A DNA stretch of 28,165 nt from Chara braunii (lineage: Eukaryota > Streptophyta > Charophyceae > Charales > Characeae): assembly GCA_003427395.1 (NCBI GenBank), contig BFEA01000498.1:925442-953606 (forward strand), written 5' to 3'. Shown here piece after piece: positions 28,000 through 28,165 of the stretch. Every line of letters begins with the position of its first letter. The stretch's first letter is position 1. The notes beneath the pieces were generated by a model. That model ran no database searches. It was not told where the DNA came from and was given only the letters and a program-made list of their open reading frames with translations. The position numbers and the translations under genes were made by a program.

Positions 28000-28165
28000 C
28001 GGCTAGCTCAGTTGGTTAGGCATGCAAGTGGCATTCAGGAGGTTGTGGGTTCAAGCCCCATGGCCGCCTGCGGCGCACTTAGTGCCAACGGACTGTGATA
28101 GTCCTCTGGATACCCCTGATCGGTATTAGCGGGGTCTATGACCAACACGGGTGTGAGTGTGAGCG
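28000..28165 (+). mobile_element. tRNA-derived SINE head, cut by window edge
   Basis: ggctagctcagttggttag supplies an A box and gtgggttcaagcccc a B box with tRNA spacing, and a non-coding body runs on to the edge. It shares aagtggca and caggaggt(c/t)gtgggttc with the - strand copy in intron 9, so both belong to one family. It is not a functional tRNA: no convincing cloverleaf acceptor pairing is seen. Confidence 0.72.

Larger units (their letters stand above)
27172..28165 (+). other. RNL: Start of intron 12 (open at window edge)
   Basis: Begins with the consensus donor gtgagt. No exon continuing the LWPLYRG block is found. It holds the 79-bp duplication and a SINE head. Confidence 0.8.

Noticed and set aside
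28003-28075. Functional tRNA gene
   Set aside because: A and B boxes are present, but acceptor pairing is poor, and a related copy with an attached body lies in intron 9. A SINE head explains it better.

Overview
The window looks like nuclear DNA of a streptophyte green alga, and the intron-rich, repeat-laden style fits a charophyte such as Chara. That is my inference from family resemblance and gene architecture, not a database result. It is mostly one split protein-coding gene on the + strand: the 5' half of a plant-type tRNA ligase (RNL/RLG1, the ligase-kinase-phosphodiesterase enzyme of tRNA splicing). I could place twelve coding exons from 2227 to 27171. Their phases agree at every junction and together they give 614 codons plus one base. 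They encode a long low-complexity N-terminal extension, then the conserved adenylyltransferase (ligase) domain through the conserved LWPLYRG stretch. The kinase and cyclic phosphodiesterase domains must lie beyond the right edge. The coding sequence is 1843 bases of about 24.9 kb, so introns make up over 92% of the gene.

Layout. 1-2226: non-coding upstream DNA with poly-C, a pyrimidine-rich tract, CT/CA microsatellites and an 11-bp minisatellite. 2227-2976: exon 1. 2977-27139: eleven complete introns (0.6 to 4.9 kb) separating exons 2-12, the shortest exon being 32 bases. 27172-28165: the start of intron 12, with a 79-bp tandem duplication and a tRNA-derived SINE head at the edge.

The introns hold the other content: a decayed non-LTR retrotransposon reverse transcriptase on the - strand (intron 2), three short inverted-repeat elements that look like MITEs (introns 2 and 3), a four-armed foldback sequence (intron 8), tRNA-derived SINEs (introns 9 and 12, perhaps 8), several minisatellites, and long GA/TC and poly-G tracts. 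An unresolved 185-base N gap lies in intron 5 among repeated poly-G/TC cassettes. One unexplained open frame (about 9.78-10.16 kb) and one AT-rich island (12.43-12.9 kb) remain unidentified.

I see no operon, CRISPR array, phage, defence system or other multi-gene system. The points of real interest are the prion-like N-terminal extension on an essential RNA-repair enzyme, the extreme intron expansion of its gene, and the repeat families shared between its introns.
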